Assembly: GCA_945898095.1 (NCBI GenBank) | Contig: CAMDHE010000028.1 | Coordinates: 1-41,775, forward strand | Reading direction: 5' to 3' | Length of the DNA stretch: 41,775 bases | Source: Roseateles toxinivorans | GTDB lineage: Bacteria > Pseudomonadota > Gammaproteobacteria > Burkholderiales > Burkholderiaceae_C | Shown: positions 37,367 through 41,775 of the stretch, piece by piece | How the letters are laid out: every line of letters starts with the position of its first letter | How positions within the stretch are numbered: the first letter of the stretch is position 1 | Notes under the pieces: generated by a model | Told to the model about the DNA's origin: nothing | Seen by the model: only the letters and a program-made list of their open reading frames with translations | Databases searched by the model: none | Position numbers and translations under genes: made by a program

Positions 37367-37975
37367 ATGAGCGCGCTTGAAATTAGTAATCTGGGCATGG
37401 TGCCTATCGTTATCGAACAATCGGGCCGTGGTGAGCGCGCCTATGACATTTACAGCCGCCTCTTGCGCGAGCGCATCATTTTTCTCGTCGGGCCGGTCAA
37501 CGACGCCGTTGCCAACGTGGTGGTGGCGCAGTTGCTGTTTCTCGAGAGCGAAAATCCTGACAAGGAGATTTCCCTCTATATCAACTCGCCTGGCGGCAGT
37601 GTTTCAGCCGGCATGTCGGTGTACGACACGATGCAGTTCATCAAGCCTGAAGTTTCAACTTTGTGCTTGGGCATGGCCGCCAGCATGGGGGCGTTTTTGT
37701 TGGCGGCAGGGGCCAAGGGCAAGAGGTTTTCGCTGCCTAACTCGAAGATCATGATTCACCAGCCCTCGGGCGGCACCCAGGGGCAGGCGACAGACATCGA
37801 AATCAACGCCCGCGAAATCCTCAAGACCCGGGAGTCGCTGAACCGGATCCTGGCCGACCGGTGTGGGCAGAGCCTGGAGAAAATCCAGACTGATACCGAG
37901 CGCGACTATTACATGTCAGCCGCCGAGGCGCAGACCTATGGGCTGATCGACCAGGTGCTGGAACATCGCCCCTGA
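37367..37975 (+). CDS. clpP: ATP-dependent Clp protease proteolytic subunit
   Basis: The serine protease forms a 14-subunit chamber fed by ClpX or ClpA. The 202-residue sequence carries the catalytic triad: Ser106 in GMAASMGAF, His131 in MIHQPSGG and Asp180 in [28 protein letters not shown] gives the oxyanion and handle region. The N-terminus has a short pro-region as usual. ATG 37367 has GAGG upstream. It is followed by clpX after 108 bases. Confidence 0.98.
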   Translation: MSALEISNLGMVPIVIEQSGRGERAYDIYSRLLRERIIFLVGPVNDAVANVVVAQLLFLESENPDKEISLYINSPGGSVSAGMSVYDTMQFIKPEVSTLCLGMAASMGAFLLAAGAKGKRFSLPNSKIMIHQPSGGTQGQATDIEINAREILKTRESLNRILADRCGQSLEKIQTDTERDYYMSAAEAQTYGLIDQVLEHRP

Positions 37976-38083
37976 GTTTTTCCGACAACCACGGTCAATC
38001 GGGGCTTTCTTCTGCAGAAGGCCGTTGATGCGTTTGAACTATCATCCCAGCAGGCAGTAACGCCTGAACCAACAAGCAGATCC

Positions 38084-39352
38084 ATGGCCGAGAAAAAAGG
38101 CAACTCCAGCGAAAAAGTCCTCTACTGCTCTTTCTGCGGCAAAAGCCAGCATGAGGTGAAGAAGTTGATTGCTGGCCCATCGGTGTTCATCTGTGATGAA
38201 TGCATCGAGCTTTGCAATGACATCGTCCGCGATGAAATCCCCGCCGAGACACCACAGTCGCGTGCCAGCAAGTCCGATCTGCCTGTGCCGAGCGAGATCA
38301 AGGCCAGCCTTGATCAATATGTGATCGGTCAGGACGTGGCCAAGCGAACTTTGGCGGTCGCTGTCTACAACCATTACAAGCGGCTGCGCCATATGGCGGG
38401 CAACAAGGATTCGGTTGAACTGTCCAAGAGCAATATCCTCTTGATCGGGCCGACCGGGTCGGGCAAGACTTTGCTGGCCCAAACGCTGGCACGCCTGCTC
38501 AATGTGCCCTTCGTGATCGCCGACGCCACCACCTTGACCGAAGCGGGTTATGTGGGTGAAGACGTCGAGAACATCATCCAGAAGCTGCTGCAGAACTGCA
38601 ATTACGACGTCGAGCGCGCCCAGCGCGGCATTGTCTATATCGACGAAATCGACAAGATTTCTCGCAAGGCTGACAACCCATCGATCACTCGCGACGTGTC
38701 GGGTGAGGGTGTGCAGCAAGCCCTGCTGAAGTTGGTCGAGGGCACGATGGCTTCGGTGCCGCCGCAGGGCGGTCGCAAGCATCCGAATCAGGATTTCCTC
38801 CAGATTGACACGACCAACATCCTGTTCATCTGTGGCGGCGCCTTTGACGGCCTTGAAAAAGTCATCCAGAACCGTTCAGAAAAGTCAGGTATCGGTTTTG
38901 GTGCGACGGTCAAGAGCAAGAGCGAAAAGCGCGTCTCCGAGGTGTTCAGGGAAGTCGAACCCGATGACTTGATCAAGTTCGGGTTGATTCCTGAACTGGT
39001 CGGGCGTCTGCCTGTCGTCGCCACCCTGGGCGAATTGAGTGAAGACGCCCTGGTGCAGATCCTCACCGAGCCAAAGAACGCCCTGCTGAAGCAATATCAG
39101 CAATTGTTCGCGATGGATGGGGTTGAACTGGAGGTGCGGCCATCAGCCTTGTTGGCGATCGCGCGCAAGGCGCTGGCGCGCAAGATCGGCGCTCGTGGAC
39201 TGCGTTCGATCATGGAACTGTCGCTGATCGATACGATGTTTGAACTGCCGGCGCTGGATGGCGTGGCCAAAGTGGTGCTCGATGAGAACAACATCAATGA
39301 CGGTGCCAAACCGCTGTTGGTGTACCGCGAACCGGCCAAGGCCAGCGCTTGA
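38084..39352 (+). CDS. clpX: ATP-dependent Clp protease ATP-binding subunit ClpX
   Basis: The AAA+ unfoldase selects and feeds substrates to ClpP. The 422 residues start with a C4 zinc-binding domain (Cys15, Cys18, Cys37, Cys40), followed by Walker A GPTGSGKT (122-129), Walker [11 protein letters not shown], the [10 protein letters not shown] pore-loop area and [10 protein letters not shown]. The sensor and small domain follow with [12 protein letters not shown] and [12 protein letters not shown]. Length and order match the family. The upstream ribosome-binding site is weak. Confidence 0.98.
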   Translation: MAEKKGNSSEKVLYCSFCGKSQHEVKKLIAGPSVFICDECIELCNDIVRDEIPAETPQSRASKSDLPVPSEIKASLDQYVIGQDVAKRTLAVAVYNHYKRLRHMAGNKDSVELSKSNILLIGPTGSGKTLLAQTLARLLNVPFVIADATTLTEAGYVGEDVENIIQKLLQNCNYDVERAQRGIVYIDEIDKISRKADNPSITRDVSGEGVQQALLKLVEGTMASVPPQGGRKHPNQDFLQIDTTNILFICGGAFDGLEKVIQNRSEKSGIGFGATVKSKSEKRVSEVFREVEPDDLIKFGLIPELVGRLPVVATLGELSEDALVQILTEPKNALLKQYQQLFAMDGVELEVRPSALLAIARKALARKIGARGLRSIMELSLIDTMFELPALDGVAKVVLDENNINDGAKPLLVYREPAKASA

Positions 39353-39399
39353 TCTGCTTCGATCGGCTGGCGTGGCCAGTTGATTGATTCATTTTTCGT

Positions 39400-39427
39400 C
39401 TTGCATTTAAGAGCTCAGGCCGCAGAT
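39400..39427 (+). promoter_or_regulatory. weak heat-shock (sigma-32-like) promoter candidate before lon
   Basis: CTTGCA (39400-39405) and CCGCAGAT (39420-39427) are separated by 14 bases and resemble the CTTGAAA and CCCCATNT boxes recognised by sigma-32, with several mismatches. lon is a heat-shock gene in many proteobacteria, which is why this was looked for. The match is poor enough to be chance. Confidence 0.25.
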
Positions 39428-39451
39428 GGGTCTGAGAAAGAGAGGTTCCTC

Positions 39452-41775
39452 ATGTCTGGTCATCCCGTTTTGCCTGCCGAGTTGATCACTTTGCCGCTGC
39501 TGCCATTGCGCGATGTGGTTGTGTTCCCGCATATGGTGATTCCCTTGTTTGTCGGCCGTCCCAAGTCCATCAAGGCGCTGGAAGCCGCAATGGAAGCTGG
39601 CCGGCAGATCATGCTGGTCGCACAAAAAGCGGCCGGCAAGGATGAGCCGCAGTCCGATGACATGTTCGAAGTCGGCTGCGTTTCGAGCATTTTGCAAATG
39701 CTCAAGTTGCCCGACGGCACAGTCAAGGTGCTGGTTGAAGGCCTGCAGCGCGCAAGCACCAAGTCGATTACCGAGAACGACGAGCATTTTGTTGCCGAAG
39801 TCGTGCCGATTCCGCCGGAGCAGGACACGAAACCTGAAGTTGAGGCCTTGCGCCGAGCGGTGACTCAGCAATTCGACCAATATGTCAAGCTGAACAAGAA
39901 GATCCCGCCAGAGATTCTGGCTTCAATCAGCGGCATCGACGAAGCCGGTCGGCTGGCTGACACCATTGCCGCACATTTGCCGTTGAAGCTCGATGCCAAA
40001 CAGTCGGTGCTGGACCTGGCCGAAGTCGGCAAGCGACTCGAAAAGCTGCTTGATCTGCTCGAGCATGAGGTCGACATCCTGCAGGTCGAAAAACGCATCC
40101 GTGGTCGCGTCAAGCGCCAGATGGAAAAGAGCCAGCGCGAGTATTACCTGAACGAACAGGTCAAGGCGATCCAGAAAGAACTCGGCGACGGGGAAGAAGG
40201 CGCTGATCTGGATGACTTGGACAAGAAAATCCAGGCTGCGCGCATGCCCAAGGAAGCCCGCAAGAAAGCCGATAGTGAGCTGAAGAAGCTCAAGCTGATG
40301 TCGCCGATGTCGGCTGAAGCTACCGTGGTGCGTAATTACATCGATACCCTGGTCAATCTGCCCTGGAGCAAGAAGACCAAGATCAAGTACGACCTCGCCA
40401 GTGCCGAAAGCGTCTTGAACGAGGATCATTACGGGCTTGACAAGGTCAAGGATCGAATCCTCGAGTACCTCGCAGTCCAGCAACGCGTGGACAAACTCAA
40501 GGCGCCGATTCTTTGTCTGGTCGGACCTCCGGGTGTGGGCAAGACCTCGCTGGGCCAATCAGTGGCCAGGGCAACCGGTCGCAAGTTCGTTCGCATGGCC
40601 TTGGGTGGTGTGCGTGACGAGGCCGAGATTCGTGGCCATCGCCGCACCTATATCGGTTCGATGCCTGGCAAGGTGTTGCAGAGCCTGACCAAGATCGGGA
40701 CGCGCAATCCACTCTTCCTGCTCGATGAAATCGACAAGCTTGGGACGGATTTCCGCGGCGACCCCTCGTCGGCCCTGCTCGAAGTCCTTGACCCTGAACA
40801 GAACCATACTTTTGGGGATCATTACGTTGAGGTCGATTTCGACTTGTCGGATGTGATGTTCGTGGCGACATCGAATTCGATGAATATTCCGCCAGCCCTG
40901 CTTGACCGGATGGAAGTCATCCGTTTGTCGGGTTACACCGAGGACGAGAAAGTCAACATCGCCCAGCGTTACTTGCTACCCAAGCAGCGCAAGAACAACG
41001 GTGTCAAGGATGAAGAGCTCGACGTCACCGAGTCAGCAATCCGCGGCATCATCCGTTACTTCACGCGTGAGGCCGGTGTGCGTGCGCTCGAGCGCGAGTT
41101 GTCCAAAATCTGCCGCAAGGTGGTCAAGGGCGCGGCGTTGAAGACGCTCGAGAGCCAGGCCATCGTTACCGAAGACAATCTCAATGATTTCCTGGGCGTA
41201 CGCAAGTACGACTTCGGACGTGCCGAGAAGATGAACCAGGTGGGGCAGGTCGTTGGCCTTGCTTGGACCGAAGTCGGCGGCGATCTGCTGACGATCGAAG
41301 CGATGGTGGTGCCTGGCAAGGGCAATATCATCCGCACCGGCTCGCTCGGCGATGTGATGAAGGAATCGGTCGAGGCGGCGCGCACCGTGGTGCGTTCGCG
41401 AGCAAGGCGCTTGGGCATCAAGGATGAAATGTTCGAGAAGCGCGATGTGCATATTCATGTGCCTGACGGTGCGACGCCCAAGGATGGCCCGAGCGCTGGT
41501 GCTGCCATGACGACAGCATTTGTTTCGGCGTTGACGGGTATTCCGGTACGTGCCGATGTGGCAATGACCGGTGAAATCACGCTTCGTGGTGAAGTCACGG
41601 CCATCGGCGGTTTAAAAGAAAAACTGCTGGCTGCGCATCGCGGCGGGATCAAGATCGTGATGATCCCCGAGGACAACGTCAAGGACTTGCAGGACATCCC
41701 TGAAAACGTCAAGAGCCATCTCGAAATCGTGCCGGTGCGCTGGATTGACCGGGTGCTTGAAGTGGCGCTCGAATC
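39452..41775 (+). CDS. lon: ATP-dependent protease Lon (3' end beyond window)
   Basis: This AAA+ serine protease degrades misfolded and regulatory proteins. About 774 residues are present, and the frame runs open to the window edge, so the last few dozen codons are missing. The N-terminal substrate domain starts LPLLPLRDVVVFPHMVIPLF; a coiled-coil region follows; the ATPase has Walker A GPPGVGKTS (about 358) and Walker B NPLFLLDEIDK. The protease domain has catalytic Ser681 (DGPSAGAAM) and Lys722 (GGLKEKLLA). ATG 39452 follows AGAGAGG. It is transcribed with or just after clpX, 99 bases downstream. Confidence 0.98.
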   Translation, partial: MSGHPVLPAELITLPLLPLRDVVVFPHMVIPLFVGRPKSIKALEAAMEAGRQIMLVAQKAAGKDEPQSDDMFEVGCVSSILQMLKLPDGTVKVLVEGLQRASTKSITENDEHFVAEVVPIPPEQDTKPEVEALRRAVTQQFDQYVKLNKKIPPEILASISGIDEAGRLADTIAAHLPLKLDAKQSVLDLAEVGKRLEKLLDLLEHEVDILQVEKRIRGRVKRQMEKSQREYYLNEQVKAIQKELGDGEEGADLDDLDKKIQAARMPKEARKKADSELKKLKLMSPMSAEATVVRNYIDTLVNLPWSKKTKIKYDLASAESVLNEDHYGLDKVKDRILEYLAVQQRVDKLKAPILCLVGPPGVGKTSLGQSVARATGRKFVRMALGGVRDEAEIRGHRRTYIGSMPGKVLQSLTKIGTRNPLFLLDEIDKLGTDFRGDPSSALLEVLDPEQNHTFGDHYVEVDFDLSDVMFVATSNSMNIPPALLDRMEVIRLSGYTEDEKVNIAQRYLLPKQRKNNGVKDEELDVTESAIRGIIRYFTREAGVRALERELSKICRKVVKGAALKTLESQAIVTEDNLNDFLGVRKYDFGRAEKMNQVGQVVGLAWTEVGGDLLTIEAMVVPGKGNIIRTGSLGDVMKESVEAARTVVRSRARRLGIKDEMFEKRDVHIHVPDGATPKDGPSAGAAMTTAFVSALTGIPVRADVAMTGEITLRGEVTAIGGLKEKLLAAHRGGIKIVMIPEDNVKDLQDIPENVKSHLEIVPVRWIDRVLEVALE

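Noticed and set aside
38009-38020. CTTCTGCAGAAG palindrome between clpP and clpX
   Set aside because: A 12-base palindrome without spacing or context typical of an operator or terminator; likely chance.
39923-40558. 211-codon minus-strand frame inside lon
   Set aside because: Shadow of the conserved Lon sequence.

Overview
This window reads as chromosomal DNA of a betaproteobacterium. Several gene neighbourhoods typical of that class are present: ubiJ-ubiB followed by fmdB-DUF502-aspS-nudB-EEP-clsB; ilvB-ilvH-ilvC with pssA and leuA; a divergent sigma factor-DUF3619-DUF3106-RDD cluster next to ilvB; and tRNA-Leu-tig-clpP-clpX-lon. The order (Burkholderiales, Rhodocyclales or Nitrosomonadales) cannot be fixed from sequence alone. 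The DNA is moderately GC-rich and densely coding. No prophage, CRISPR array or complete insertion sequence is visible.

Layout. 1-2661 (minus) holds the end of an exopolysaccharide locus: an EpsL-like outer-membrane barrel and a polyprenyl-phosphate sugar transferase. 2883-10581 (plus) is a chain of overlapping or closely packed genes for ubiquinone accessory factors (ubiJ, ubiB), a zinc-ribbon protein, a DUF502 membrane protein, aspartyl-tRNA synthetase, a Nudix hydrolase, an EEP-family phosphodiesterase and a cardiolipin synthase. 10614-13606 carries two divergent pyrophosphatases (membrane proton pump hppA, soluble ppa) around an intergenic region rich in inverted repeats. 13644-16893 has a FemAB/GNAT-like protein, glutamine-dependent NAD synthetase and a PII signal protein. 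17041-19430 (minus) is an RDD protein, DUF3106, DUF3619 and ECF sigma cluster linked by ATGA overlaps. 19639-25879 makes branched-chain amino acids (ilvB, ilvH, ilvC, leuA) with pssA in between; leuA is preceded by a clear leucine attenuator. 26224-28121 has a D-Ala-D-Ala endopeptidase and an IclR regulator with a palindromic operator candidate. 28231-31318 (minus) is the squalene operon hpnC-hpnD-hpnE. 31428-35676 is a two-gene RND efflux system. 35825-41775 is tRNA-Leu(UAG), trigger factor, ClpP, ClpX and Lon, the last cut by the window edge.

Non-coding elements. Two copies of a 125/162-bp element with terminal inverted repeats (16894-17018 and 25954-26115, opposite orientation) look like a MITE-type repeat family; the copies differ by exactly one 37-nt hairpin-forming segment. 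The only gene-free stretch above 300 bases (25880-26223) holds an imperfect inverted repeat, the second MITE-like copy and a terminator-like hairpin.

Most of the window is housekeeping. The best candidates for poorly described biology are the sigma-DUF3619-DUF3106-RDD cluster as a possible envelope-stress signalling unit, the MITE-like family, the structured ilvB-ilvH intergenic RNA, and the paired inverted repeats between the two pyrophosphatase genes. Start positions were chosen from ribosome-binding sites, gene overlaps and family N-termini; some remain uncertain and are flagged.
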